Shown here: positions 51,901-63,794 of the stretch, piece after piece
Position numbering within the stretch: position 1 is the first letter of the stretch
How the letters are laid out: each line of letters begins with the position of its first letter
Assembly: GCA_965216025.1 (NCBI GenBank)
Contig: CBDCEX010000010.1
Span: 71,286-135,285, forward strand
Origin: JADFQT01 sp965216025
Lineage (GTDB): Bacteria > Chloroflexota > Dehalococcoidia > Lucifugimonadales > UBA3495
Direction: 5' to 3'
Length of the DNA stretch: 64,000 nucleotides
Translations under genes and position numbers: made by a program
Notes under the pieces: generated by a model
Told to the model about the DNA's origin: nothing
The model's database searches: none
Seen by the model: only the letters and a program-made list of their open reading frames with translations

Positions 51901-54900
51901 CCGCCGGCGACGGCCCCTGGTCAGCCGCCGCCACCGGAACGCCGACACGGGCAACAACGAGGCCCTGCACCACTGGAGTCGCGGTGTCCGGTGCGGCCAG
52001 CAACCCGGGCCGGGTGGCCGACTGCGAGGCGCTGCTGGCGGCCCGTGACACCCTGGCGGGCAGCGGGACGCTGAACTGGTCCGGCAACAGTGCCATCGGT
52101 TCCTGGGATGGCGTGACCCTGAGCGGTTCACCGTTGCGGGTTACCAAGTTGGTCCTCCGTGGCCGCCAACTGACCGGGACCATACCGCCAGAATTGGGTG
52201 GACTCGCCAGTCTGGTTGAACTAAACCTCGGCGGCAATCGGTTGACGGGTCTGATTCCGTCGGAGTTGTCCAGCCTTACCAACCTGGAAGAACTATACCT
52301 ATGGGGGAACCAGTTGACCGGCCCGATACCGGCCGAACTGGGCGGCCTCGCCAACCTGGAACGGCTGTGGCTCAACGGCAACCAACTGACCGGGGAGATA
52401 CCGTCCGAACTGGGCAGCCTTACCAACCTGGACGGGCTGTCGCTCAACGACAACCAGTTGACCGGGGAGATACCGGCGGGGGTGGGGGACCTGACCAGCC
52501 TGAAGTGGCTGTACCTGGACAACAACCAGTTGACCGGGGAGATACCGGCGGAGTTGGGCAGTCTCGCCGGACTGGAAGAGCTATTCCTTGGGGGAAACGG
52601 GTTGACCGGCTGCATTCCCGGAGGGTTACGGGACGTGCCGCTAAACGACCTGGCCCAACTGGGCCTGGATTACTGCATGTCGGCCGCCTCCGCCGGAGAT
52701 GCGGCCACCGACCGGGACGCCCTGGTGGCCCTCTACAACGCCACTAGCGGCGACAACTGGGCGAACAACGACAACTGGCTGAGCAACGCCCCCATAGGGG
52801 AATGGCATGGAGTAACCACCGACAGCGACGGCCGGGTCACTCATCTGAACCTCCACCACAACCAGTTGACCGGGGAGATACCGTCGGAGTTGGGGGACCT
52901 GACCAGACTGACAGAGTTGTCCCTCCACCACAACCAGTTGACCGGGGAGATACCGTCGGAGTTGGGCAGCCTGACCAACATGGAACGACTGTGGCTCGCA
53001 GGCAACCAGTTGACCGGGGAGATACCGTCGGAGTTGGGGGACCTGACCAGACTGACAGAGTTGTCCCTCCACCACAACCAGTTGACCGGGGAGATACCGT
53101 CGGAGTTGGGCAGCCTGACCAACCTGGAAGGGCTGTACCTCCACAACAACCATTTGACCGGGGGGATACCGGCGGAGCTGGGCAGCCTGACCTATCTGCG
53201 GTGGCTGGCCCTAGCCGGCAACCAGTTGACCGGGGAGATACCGTCGGAGTTGGGCAGCCTGACCAACCTGGAAGCTCTGTACCTGGACACCAACCAGTTG
53301 ACCGGGGAGATACCGGCGGAGTTGGGCAGTCTCGCCGGACTGGAACAGCTGTCGCTCAACGACAACCAGTTGACCGGGGAGATACCAGGGGAACTGGGCG
53401 GCCTCACCAACCTGCAAAGGCTGTGGCTCTCCAACAACCAGTTGACCGGGGAGATACCGGCGGAGTTGGGCAGTCTCGCCGGACTGGAACAGCTATTCCT
53501 TGGGGAAAACGGGTTGACCGGCTGCATTCCCGGAGGGTTACGGGACGTGCCGCTAAACGACCTGGCCCAACTGGGCCTGGATTACTGCATGCCGGCCGCC
53601 TCCGCCGGCGATGCGGCCACCGACCGGGCCGCGCTGGTCGCCCTCTACAACGCCACGGACGGAGCGAACTGGCGCAACAACCGCAACTGGCTGAGCAACG
53701 CCCCCATGGGGGAATGGCGTGGAGTAACCACCGACAGCGACGGCCGAGTCACTCATCTGGACCTCTTCAACAACCAGTTGACCGGGGGGATACCAGGGGA
53801 ACTGGGCAGCCTGACTAACCTGACTCATCTGGACCTCAACAGTAACCAGTTGACCGGGGAGATACCAGGGGAACTGGGCAGCCTGACCAACCTGGAACGG
53901 CTACGGCTCCACGCCAACCAGTTGACCGGGGGGATACCGGCGGAGTTGGGCAGCCTGACCAACCTGGACTCAGGGCTGGACCTCCAACGACAACCAGTTG
54001 ACCGGGGGGATACCGGCGGAGCTGGGCAGCCTGACCAACCTGACTCATCTGGTCCTCCAATACAACCAGTTGACCGGGGGGATACCGGCGGAGCTGGGCA
54101 GCCTGACCAACCTGACTCATCTGGTCCTCCAATACAACCAGTTGACCGGGGGGATACCGGCGGAGCTGGGCAGCCTGACCAACCTGACTCATCTGGTCCT
54201 CCAATACAACCAGTTGACCGGGGGGATACCGGCGGAGTTGGGCACCCTGACCAATCTGACTCATCTGGTCCTCCAATACAACCAGTTGACAGGGGGGATA
54301 CCGGCGGAGTTGGGCACCCTGACCAACCTGGACGGGCTGTCGCTCAACGACAACCAGTTGACAGGGGGGATACCGGCGGAGTTGGGCACCCTGACCAACC
54401 TGGACGGGCTGTCGCTCAACGACAACCAGTTGACCGGGGAGATACCGGCGGAGTTGGGGGACCTGACCAACCTGGACCTGCTGTCGCTCTCCTTCAACCA
54501 GTTGACCGGGGGGATACCGGCGGAGTTGGGGGACCTGACCTATCTGCGGTGGCTGGCCCTAGCCGGCAACCAGTTGACCGGGGAGATACCGGCGGAGTTG
54601 GGCAGCCTGACCAGCCTGGAAGGGCTGGACCTGAACGACAACCAGTTGACCGGGGGGATACCGGCGGAGTTGGGGGACCTGACCTATCTGCGGTGGCTGG
54701 CCCTAGCCGGCAACCAGTTGACTGGGGGGATACCGGCGGAGTTGGGCAGCCTGACCAACCTGGAATTGCTGGATCTCTCCTACAACCAGTTGACCGGAGA
54801 GATACCGGCGGAGTTGGGCACCCTCTCCAACCTGACAGACTTGAACCTCTCTCGAAACCAGCTGAGCGGGGAGATACCGCTCGAACTGGGCAGCCTCGCC

Positions 54901-55880
54901 AACCTGGAGTGGTTGGACCTATCCGGCAACCAGCTGAGCGGGGAGATACCGCTCGAACTGGGCACCCTCTCCAACCTGAGGGTGTTATACATCTCCGGCA
55001 ACCAATTGACCGGGTGCATCCCGGCGGGTATTAGGGGTGTGGTTAACAATGACCTGAACCAGCTTGACTTGCCTTTGTGCGAGGGACCTCTTGGGGCTCC
55101 GACCATAACCGCGGTCACGCCCGGAGCGGTTTTCCTCACCGTGACCTGGGCTGCGCCGGGCGGTACCGGCGGGCCGGCCATCAGCGCCTACGACCTGCGC
55201 TATATCCAGACTTCCGCCGACGAGACGGTGGATGCCAACTGGACCGTGGAGGGTGACGCATGGACCGCCGGCTCCGGCGCCCTGAGTTACCGGATATCCG
55301 GCCTCACCGACGGGACTAGGTACGCCGTGCAGGTGCGGGCGGTCAGCGCCGGCGGCGACGGCCCCTGGTCAGCCGCCGCCGCCGGAACGCCGGCATGGGG
55401 GGCCATCCGGTCCTTCTCCCCGCCGTCCGTGGCCCCAGCAGGTGAGGTTGTGGTAATGATCACCGCCAGCGGATACGGCTGGTTTGGGGCTGTGACGGAA
55501 ACCCTGCCCCCGGATTCAGCTACGTTTCCAGCAGCCTGGAAGATAGTGGGGTTACGGACGTAGGCCGGGAAGTCTATTTCAGCCTGTTTGGGCAGACGGC
55601 CTTTACCTACACCGTTACCGCACCCAGTGCGGAGGGGACGTACTCTTTCTCCGGCGTTCTGAGGAACTCCGACCGCGAGGACGTTCCGGTGGGCGGCGCC
55701 CTCACGATAGCGGTTGCCGCCGGGGACCCCTTGATTGTCAGGTACGATGCCAACGGCAACGGCATGATTGAGAAGAACGAGGTCATAGCGGCCATAAACG
55801 ACTACCTCTTTGCTGAGGGGGATGCGGCCATCAGCAAGAGCGACGTGATAAAGCTCATAAACCTCTACCTCTTCGGCTGA
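48912..55880 (+). CDS. Giant subtilisin-like (S8) protease with LRR, Fn3-like and dockerin-like domains, two frameshifts
   Basis: The ATG at 48912 follows GGAGGAAG. A signal peptide (1-30) and prodomain-like region (38-147) precede a complete S8 domain: Asp181 (VGVIDLRFG), His228 (NNHGTRVAE), Asn313 (AAGN) and Ser513 (GTSQATPHVAGM), with a beta-sandwich insert near 335-435. LRR blocks of 24-residue plant-type units (NQLTGEIPAELGSLTNLE) alternate with LRRNT-like caps (ALVALYNATSGDNW) and two Fn3-like domains. The end is an EF-hand/dockerin-like module (YDANGNGMIEKNEVIAAIND). Register is lost at about 53985 (extra C in CTCCAACGAC) and about 55512 (C5 instead of C6). Uncorrected, the first frame runs to 55034. 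The total is about 2320 residues, exported. Confidence 0.8.
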
Positions 55881-55882
55881 TT

Positions 55883-56224
55883 CCAGGGACGCCCAGGGCA
55901 CAGTACAGGAAGGTCCGGCTGGTTTCGACGGCGGACGATGCCGCCGCAGGGGCATATTCCCGAGACGGTGGCGCCGGGGGCGGGCGGTGACCATCACCTC
56001 CGCCGACTACGGGAGTTTCGGAGCAGCCGCAGAAACGCCGCCCGCCGGGTCCGGTTGCGCATCCAGCGGCCCCGACGGTGAGGCCATCCCCGGCGGACAT
56101 CCCATGACCACTCAGGTTCCAGGAGGGCTTTATGGGCGAGACCAACGGGAACCACCGCAGCATCTTCAGCATGAGGTCCACAGCAGCGCCGCCACCCTCG
56201 CGGGTCCCCAGGGGGAGAACGCAG
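55883..56224. repeat. Duplicated intergenic spacer of the LRR locus, copy 1
   Basis: The spacer is about 97% identical to 59287-59631, and its first 100 bases match 62604-62715 less closely. It carries CCAGGAGG and GGGGAGAA, two ribosome sites for the next gene. Confidence 0.85.
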
Positions 56225-59200
56225 ATGGCAAAGTCTATTGCCAGATTTCTCGTCGCTGTGATGGCGGTTGCCGCCATGGCCCTTGCCAGCGTGGCCGGCA
56301 CAGGGCTGGCTCAAGCGCGGACGAACACGCCCACCGACCGGGCCGCGCTGGCCGCCCTCTACAACGCCACGGACGGAGCGAACTGGCTCAACAACCGCAA
56401 CTGGCTGAGCAACGGCCCCATGGGGGAATGGCATGGAGTAACCACCGACAGCGACGGCCGGGTCACTCATCTGGACCTCCGACACAACCAGCTGACCGGG
56501 GAGATACCGGCGGAGTTGGGGGACCTGACCAGCCTGACAACGCTGTTACTCTTCAACAACCAGCTGACCGGAGAGATACCGGCGGAGTTGGGCAGTCTCG
56601 CCGGACTGGAATGGCTGTACCTGGACAACAACCAGTTGACCGGGGAGATACCGGCGGAGTTGGGCAGCCTGACCAACCTGGAAGGGCTGTCCCTCGGTGG
56701 CAACCAGTTGACCGGGGAGATACCGGCGGAGTTGGGCAGCCTGACCAACCTGGAAGAGCTGTCCCTCGGAGGCAACCAGTTGACAGGGGGGATACCGGCG
56801 GAGTTGGGCAGCCTGACCAACCTGGAAGATCTGGCCCTCAGCTACAACGACTTGAGCGGGGAGATACCGGCGGAGTTGGGGGGCCTGTCCAACCTGACAC
56901 GTCTGTGGCTCCAAGGCAACCAGCTGACCGGGGAGATACCGGCGGAGTTGGGGGACCTGACCAGCCTGACAACGCTGTTACTCTTCAACAACCAGCTGAC
57001 CGGAGAGATACCGGCGGAGTTGGGCAGTCTCGCCGGACTGGAATGGCTGTACCTGGACAACAACCAGTTGACCGGGGAGATACCGGCGGAGTTGGGCAGT
57101 CTCGCCGGACTGGAAGGGCTATTCCTTGGGGAAAACGGGTTGACCGGCTGCATTCCCGGAGGGTTACGGGGCGTGCCGCTAAATGACCTGGCCCAACTGG
57201 GCCTGGATTACTGCATGCCGGCCGCCTCCGCCGGCGATGCGGCCACCGACCGGGCCGCGCTGGTCGCCCTCTACAACGCCACGGACGGAGCGAACTGGCG
57301 CATCAAACGCAACTGGCTGAGCAACGCCCCCATGGGGGAATGGGATGGAGTAACCACCAACAGCGACGGCTGGGTCACTCATCTGGACCTCCAACGCAAC
57401 CAGTTGACCGGGGAGATACCGGCGGAGTTGGGCAACCTGACCAACCTGGAACGGCTGTGGCTCGCAGGCAACCAGTTGACCGGGGAGATACCGGCGGAGT
57501 TGGGCAGCCTGACCAACCTGGAAGGGCTGTCGCTCAACGACAACCAGTTGACCGGGGAGATACCGGCGGAGTTGGGCAGCCTGACCAACCTGGAAGAGCT
57601 GTTCCTGAACAACAACCAGTTGACCGGGGAGATACCGGCGGAGTTGGGGGGCCTGGCCAACCTGACACGTCTGTGGCTCCAAGGCAACCAGCTGACCGGG
57701 GAGATACCGGCGGAGTTGGGGGACCTGACCAGCCTGACAGTGTTGTACCTCCACAACAACCAGCTGACCGGAGAGATACCGGCGGAGTTGGGCAGTCTGA
57801 CTCATCTGGACCTCCAATACAACCAGTTGACCGGGGAGATACCGGCGGAGTTGGGCAGCCTGACCAACCTGGAACGACTGTGGCTCGCAGGCAACCAGGT
57901 TGAACCGGGGAGATACCGTCGGAGTTGGGGGACCTCACCAGACTGACAGAAGTTGTCCCTCCACCACAACCAGTTGACCGGGGAGATACCGGCGGAGTTG
58001 GGCAGCCTGACCAACCTGGAACGACTGTGGCTCGCAGGCAACCAGTTGACCGGCGAGATACCGGCGGAGTTGGGGGACCTGACCAAGCTGAAATATCTGG
58101 ATCTCTCCAACAACCAGTTGACCGGCGAGATACCGGCGGAGTTGGGCGGTCTCGCCAACCTGCAATGGCTGTACCTCTACGGCAATCAGTTGAGCGGGGA
58201 GATACCAGGGGGAACTGGGCAGCCTCACCAACCTGCAAGGGCTGCACCTCCACGGCAACCAGTTGAGCGGGGAGATACCGTCCGAACTGGGCAGCCTCGC
58301 CAACCTGCAATGGCTGCACCTCGACGGCAACCAGTTGAGCGGGGAGATACCTGCCGAACTGGGCAGCCTCACCGACCTGGAGGAACTGTTCCTGAGCGGG
58401 AACCAGTTGACCGGGTGCATTCCGGTGGGTATTGCGGGCGTGGCGAACAACGACTTCAATCAGCTTGGTCTGCCGTTCTGCGCGGGTGCATCCGGAGCTC
58501 CAACCATAGGCACGCTCACCCCCGGGGCAGACTTCCTCACCATAACCTGGGCCGCACCAACCGCTTCCCCTGAGTCGGCAATCATCGCCTACGACCTGCG
58601 ATACATCGAAAGCGCCGCCAGGGATAAGTCCGATGTCAACTGGACCGTTGTGGATAACGCGTGGACCGCCGGCTCGGGCGCCCTCAGTTATCAAATCACC
58701 GGCTTGACAGGAGGTGCACAATACGACGTGCAGGTGCGGGCGGTTCAGCGCCGCCGGCGACGGCCTCTGGTCAGCCACAGCCCCGGGAACGCCGGCAACC
58801 TGGGGGGCCATCCGCTCCTTCTCCCCGCCGTCCGTGGCCCCGGCAGGCGAGGTTGTGGTAATGATCACCGCCAGCGGATACGGCTGGTTGGGGGCTGTGA
58901 CGGAAACCCTGCCCCCCGGATTCAGCTACGTTTCCAGCAGCCTGGAAGATAGTGGGGTTACGGACGTAGGCCGGGAAGTCCGTTTCAGCCTTTTTGGGCA
59001 GACGGCCTTTACCTACACCGTTACCGCACCCAGTGCGGAGGGGACATACTCTTTCTCCGGCGTTCTGAGGAACTCCGACCGCGAGGACGTTCCGGTGGGC
59101 GGCGCCCTCACGATAGCGGTTGCCGCCGGGGACCACTTGATTGTCAGGTACGACGCCAACGGCAACGGCCTGATTGAGAAGAACGAGGTCATAGCGGCCA

Positions 59201-59286
59201 TCAACAACTACCTCTTTGGTGAGGGAGATGAGGCCATCAGCAAGAGCGACGTGATAAAGCTCATAAACCTCTACCTCTTCGGCTGA
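56225..59286 (+). CDS. Secreted LRR protein with Fn3-like and dockerin-like domains, frameshifted
   Basis: MAKSIARFLVAVMAVAAMAL to GLAQA is a classical signal peptide behind GGGGAGAA. An ATG at 56132 behind AGGAGG would add 31 hydrophilic residues. An LRRNT-like cap (DRAALAALYNATDGANW) and about 30 LRR units follow in two blocks, then an Fn3-like domain, a beta domain (SFSPPSVAPAGEVVVMITAS) and the EF-hand/dockerin-like end (YDANGNGLIEKNEVIAAINN). Extra bases break register near 57900 (two), 57951, 58210 (G5 for G4) and 58748; the first frame stops at 57946. There is no catalytic domain, so binding or adhesion is the likely role. Confidence 0.75.
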
Positions 59287-59631
59287 TTCCAGGGACGCCC
59301 AGGGCACAGTACAGGAAGGTCCGGCTGGTTTCGATGGCGGACGATGCCGCCGCAGGGGCATATTCCCGAGACGGTGGCGCCGGGGGGCGGGCGGTGACCA
59401 TCACCTCAGCCGACTACGGGAGTTTCGGAGCAGCCGCAGAAACGCCGCCCGCCGGGTCCGGTTGCGCATCCAGCGGCCCCGACGGTGAGGCCATCCCCGG
59501 CGGACATCCAATGACCACTCAGGTTCCAGGAGGGCGTTATGGGCGAGACCAACGGGAACCACCGCAGCATCTTCAGCATGAGGTCCACAGCAGCGCCGCC
59601 ACCCTCGCGGGCCCCCAGGGGGAGAACGCAG
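59287..59631. repeat. Duplicated intergenic spacer of the LRR locus, copy 2
   Basis: It is nearly identical to 55883-56224 and differs by a few substitutions and one extra G. A third, diverged copy starts at 62604. Confidence 0.85.
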
Positions 59632-62603
59632 ATGGCAAAGTCTATTGCCATATTTCTCGTCGCTGTGATGGCGGTTGCCGCCATGGCCCTTGCCAGCGTG
59701 GCCGGCACGGGGCTGGCTCAAGCGCAGACGAACACGTCCACCGACCGGGCCGCGCTGGTCGCCCTCTACAACGCCACGGACGGAGCGAACTGGCACAGCA
59801 ACGGCAACTGGCTGAGCAACGCCCCCATGGGGGAATGGCATGGAGTAACCACCGACAGCGACGGCCGGGTCACTCGGCTGTGGCTTGCCGGCAACCAGCT
59901 GACCGGGTCAATACCGGCGGAGCTGGGCAACCTCGCCAACCTGACGCAGCTAGTCCTCGACAGGAACCAGTTGACCGGGGAGATACCGGCGGAGTTGGGG
60001 GACCTGTCCAGGCTGTGGCGGCTGGGCCTCTCCTTCAACCAGCTGACCGGGGGATACCGGCGGAGTTGGGCAACCTGACCAACCTGGAACGACTGGGGCT
60101 CTCATTCAACGAGTTGACCGGGGGGATACCGGCGGAGTTGGGGGACCTGACCTATCTGCGGTGGCTGGACCTAGCCGGCAACCAGTTGACCGGGGAGATA
60201 CCGGCGGAGTTGGGCAGCCTGACCAACCTGAAGCGGCTGTCCCTTTACACCAACCAGTTGACCGGGGAGATACCGGCGGAGTTGGGCAACCTGACCAACC
60301 TGGAAGGGCTGCGGCTCCAATACAACCAGTTGACCGGGGAGATACCGGCGTGGTTGGGCAGCCTGACCAACATGAAAGAGCTGTGGCTCGGAGACAACCA
60401 GTTGACCGGGGAGATACCGGCGGAGTTGGGCAATCTGACTAACCTGGCAGTGCTGGCTCTCTTCGACAACCAGCTGACCGGGGAGATACCGGCGTGGTTG
60501 GGCAGCCTGACCAACCTGAAGGAGCTGCGGCTCCACAACAACCAGTTGACCGGGGGGATACCGGCGGGGTTGGGCAACCTGACCAACCTGGAACGACTGT
60601 GGCTCTCTGGCAACCAGCTGACCGGGGAGATACCGGCGGAGTTGGGCAGCCTGACCAACCTGAAGGACCTGCGGCTCGGAGGCAACCAGCTGACCGGGGA
60701 GATACCGGCGGAGTTGGGCAGCCTGACCAACCTGAAGGACCTGCGGCTCGGAGGCAACCAGTTGACCGGGGAGATACCGGCGGGGTTGGGCAGCCTGACC
60801 AACCTGGAATGGCTGTACCTGAACGACAACCAGTTGACCGGGGAGATACCGGCGGAGTTGGGCAGCCTGACCAACCTGAGAGTGCTGTGGCTCGCAGGCA
60901 ACCAGTTGACCGGCTGCATTCCCGGAGGGTTACGGGACGTGCCGCTAAACGACCTGACCCAACTGGGCCTGGATTACTGCATGCCGGCCGCCTCGCCGGC
61001 GGAGGCGGCCACCGACCGGGCCGCACTGGTCGCCCTCTACAACGCCACGGACGGAGCGAACTGGCACAACAACGGCAACTGGCTGAGCAACGCCCCCATG
61101 GGGGAATGGCATGGAGCAACCACCGACAGCGACGGCCGGGTCACTCATCTGTACCTCATCGACAACCAGCTGACCGGGGAGATACCGGCGGAGTTGGGCA
61201 GCCTGACCAACCTGACCGAGCTGTTCCTCAACAGTAACCAGTTGACTGGGTCAATACCGGCGGAGTTGGGCAGCCTGACCAACCTGGAACGACTGGGGCT
61301 CGGAGACAACCAGCTGACCGGGGAGATACCGGCGGAGTTGGGCAATCTGACCAACCTGGCAGTGCTGGCTTTCTTCGACAACCAGCTGACCGGGGAGATA
61401 CCGGCGGAGTTGGGCGGCCTCTCCAACCTGGTAGGGCTGTCCCTGAACAACAACCAGTTGACCGGGGGGATACCGGCGGAACTGGGCAGCCTGACCAACC
61501 TGGTAGCGCTGTACCTGGACATCAACCAGCTGACCGGGGGGATACCGGCGGAGTTGGGCAGTCTGACCAACCTGGAAGGGCTGTCCCTCAACTTCAACCA
61601 GTTGACCGGAGAGATACCGTCGGAGCTGGGCAACCTGACCAACCTGACCCTGCTGTTCCTCAACAGTAACCAGTTGACCGGGGAGATACCGGCGGAGTTG
61701 GGCAGCCTCTCCAACCTGGAACATCTGGTCCTCTCTGGCAACCAGTTGACCGGCTGCATACCGAATGGATTGCGAGGGATCGGGATCAACGACTTTTCCC
61801 AGCTGGGCCTGCCATTCTGCGACATACCGGGCGCTCCGACCATCGCCACTCCAATCGTTCCGGGCGACGCGTCCCTGACCGTAGCCTGGGCCGCTCCCAT
61901 CAACACCGGCAGTTCAGCCATCACCGCCTACGACCTGCGCTACATCGAGACCGGGGCCGCCGATAAATCCGACGCCAACTGGACTGTGGTGGAAGACGTG
62001 TGGGCCGCGGGCTCCGGTTCCCTGCAGTACACCTTGAGCGGGCTGACCGGCGGCACAGAATACGACGTGCAGGTGAGAGCGGTCAACGCTGCCGGCGCCA
62101 GCGCCTGGTCGGCCACCGTCACCGGGACCACGACCTCGGCGGTCGTGCCGGGAGCGCCAACGGGCTTGACGGCTGCGGTGGCAGCTGGGAAGGCGCAGGT
62201 AGTTCTGTCCTGGATCGCACCCACCGACACCGGCGGCGCCCCGATTACGGGCTACAAGATCGAAGCCTCGGACGACGGCAACAACCCATGGACGGAGGTG
62301 TACACCACGACCGGCGATGCCACCGGCTACACCGACGAGGGCACCGACAGCAATGGTCCCATGTTCGAGGTTGGGACGACGCGGCACTATCGGGTTTCAG
62401 CCATCAACTCCGTCGGGACGGGCCCGCCTTCCAACGTGGCCGTCACCGAGGGCCTGGTTGCCCGGTACGACGCCAACAACAACGGCACGATCGAGAAGAA
62501 CGAGGTCATAGCGGCCATCAACGACTACCTCTTTGGTGAGGGAGATCAGGCCATCAGCAAGAGCGACGTGATAAAGCTCATCAACGACTACCTCTTCGGC
62601 TGA
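59632..62603 (+). CDS. Secreted LRR protein with two Fn3 domains and dockerin-like end, one frameshift
   Basis: The signal peptide (MAKSIAIFLVAVMAVAAMAL) is nearly the same as in the 56225 gene. About 26 LRR units in two blocks, each with a cap (DRAALVALYNATDGANW), are followed by two Fn3 domains (PGAPTIATPIVPGDASLTVA and PGAPTGLTAAVAAGKAQVVL). The EF-hand/dockerin-like end (YDANNNGTIEKNEVIAAIND) stops at 62603. A missing G near 60048 (G5 for G6) ends the first frame at 60078; the rest is one continuous frame. The role is probably extracellular binding. Confidence 0.8.
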
Positions 62604-62793
62604 TCCGAGGAGAGCCCAGGGCACGGTACCGGGGGGGGCCCCGCTGGTTCCAACGGCGGATGATGCCGCCGCAGGGGGATATCCCCAAGGACGGCGCCGC
62701 TGGGCGGGGCGGTGATGGCCACCGTCACCGCCGCCGACTTCGAGTGTTCCCTCAGCACGGTTCTGAAGGCGCTGCGGCGGGAAGGGCGACGAG

Positions 62794-62904
62794 ATGACTG
62801 GGAACATCACCCGCCGCGAGCTGCGGAAATGGCTCCGCGCCTCCACCGAGGGGAAGGACGTCGAAACCGCCGTTACCAGGCTGCTGGCGGGCGGACAGAA
62901 ATGA
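62794..62904 (+). CDS. Possible small basic protein
   Basis: The 36-residue frame MTGNITRRELRKWLRASTEG follows GAAGGG and has a helical, basic N-terminus. It lies after the third LRR spacer copy. Evidence is limited to frame, ribosome site and composition. Confidence 0.3.
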   Translation: MTGNITRRELRKWLRASTEGKDVETAVTRLLAGGQK

Positions 62905-63034
62905 CACTGCGGCCCGCACCTCCCTGAGAATGGGACGAGAAGCCAAAGACCGGGTCCCAGCAGGGAGACCGGAAGAATCGTCAAGGTGGAGCGGAGCAGA
63001 CGCGGCATTCGAGTTCTAGCCAGGCAACGCACCC

Positions 63035-63211
63035 TTAATTCGCCGTTGCAAGGTATGCTTCGTACTTCTCCTTGACGGCTGACACCAGCTCCTCTCGAAC
63101 CTTTACCTTCGCCTGGAGGACATGGTCTGGGACACGTCCGGACGCCTGATCGGCATGGGCGACCTTGGCCACGATGATCCGGAGTTCCTTCAGCACTTCA
63201 GGTTCAATCAT
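63035..63211 (-). CDS. Small hypothetical helical protein
   Basis: The ATG at 63211 (MIEPEVLKELRIIVAKVAHA) has AGGAGG seven bases upstream; length is 58 residues, all helical. A longer frame from a GTG at 63262 is less likely. No family is recognised. Confidence 0.55.
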   Translation of the reverse strand: MIEPEVLKELRIIVAKVAHADQASGRVPDHVLQAKVKVREELVSAVKEKYEAYLATAN

Positions 63212-63251
63212 CAATGCCTCCTGGTTGACGTACTCGGGGTTGCCCGCAGCG

Positions 63252-63401
63252 TCACCCGCCACCCAGGACCAGGACCACTTTGCAGCGGCCGCACCTGGCG
63301 AGCCTTTGCCCGGGCTGGGGCTGGCCTTCGCCGGTGACCTTGAAACCGCAACCAGGGCACTCGAGGCTCCAGCGAAACTTCAGCAGGTCCCTGCGGACCA
63401 T
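63252..63401 (-). CDS. Small zinc-ribbon protein
   Basis: The 49-residue product MVRRDLLKFRWSLECPGCGF continues QRLARCGRCKVVLVLGGG, a compact CxxC/CxxC zinc ribbon. It overlaps the end of the 63380-63562 frame and may be the continuation of that gene after a shift. Confidence 0.5.
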   Translation of the reverse strand: MVRRDLLKFRWSLECPGCGFKVTGEGQPQPGQRLARCGRCKVVLVLGGG

Positions 63402-63562
63402 CCGCTGCTGGCCGCCGTCCCTGTTCCCGGGCGGCTTCGGCTCTTCGCCGGCGTCGTGGCAGGCGCGGGAGGCACGGTCGCCTTGTCGAGGGCCGTGATC
63501 TCCTCCCTGGTAAGCTTCTCTCTGGGCCTGGACCGTCCCAGCAGCGCGTTTCTGTTGGCCAT
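63380..63562 (-). CDS. Small hypothetical protein
   Basis: The 60-residue frame starts MANRNALLGRSRPREKLTRE and has a basic helical first half. The last 20 residues lie over the start of the zinc-ribbon frame and look out of register, so the two could be one gene of about 100 residues. Confidence 0.4.
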   Translation of the reverse strand: MANRNALLGRSRPREKLTREEITALDKATVPPAPATTPAKSRSRPGTGTAASSGWSAGTC

Positions 63563-63794
63563 GTTCCCCCCTTGTCTCAGTTTCCCCCGGTTTGGTTCGC
63601 GTAACCCTTTATGTCAGCTGGGGGGTGTACAGGTGTTTACAAACCGCCTACAGGTTCGGACAACCGCCGTTACGTCTATGTTCACAGTCCCGCCTTCAGG
63701 GCGTTCCGCACCGTCTTTTCGTTGACCTCGCCGTCAGGTCCTGGACCATGCCGACGCATCTGCTTCGCTTTCTTCTAAGCTCGACTTTGTACAT

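Noticed and set aside
57534..58868. Long minus-strand frames across the LRR genes (also 60439-61119, 61145-61924, 50531-51409)
   Set aside because: They are antisense reads of stop-poor LRR repeats (repeating LPNSAGISPVNW) and not independent genes.
50800..62000. Possible CRISPR-like array because of many regular 72-bp repeats
   Set aside because: The repeats are coding LRR units with degenerate sequence, no unique spacers and no cas genes nearby.
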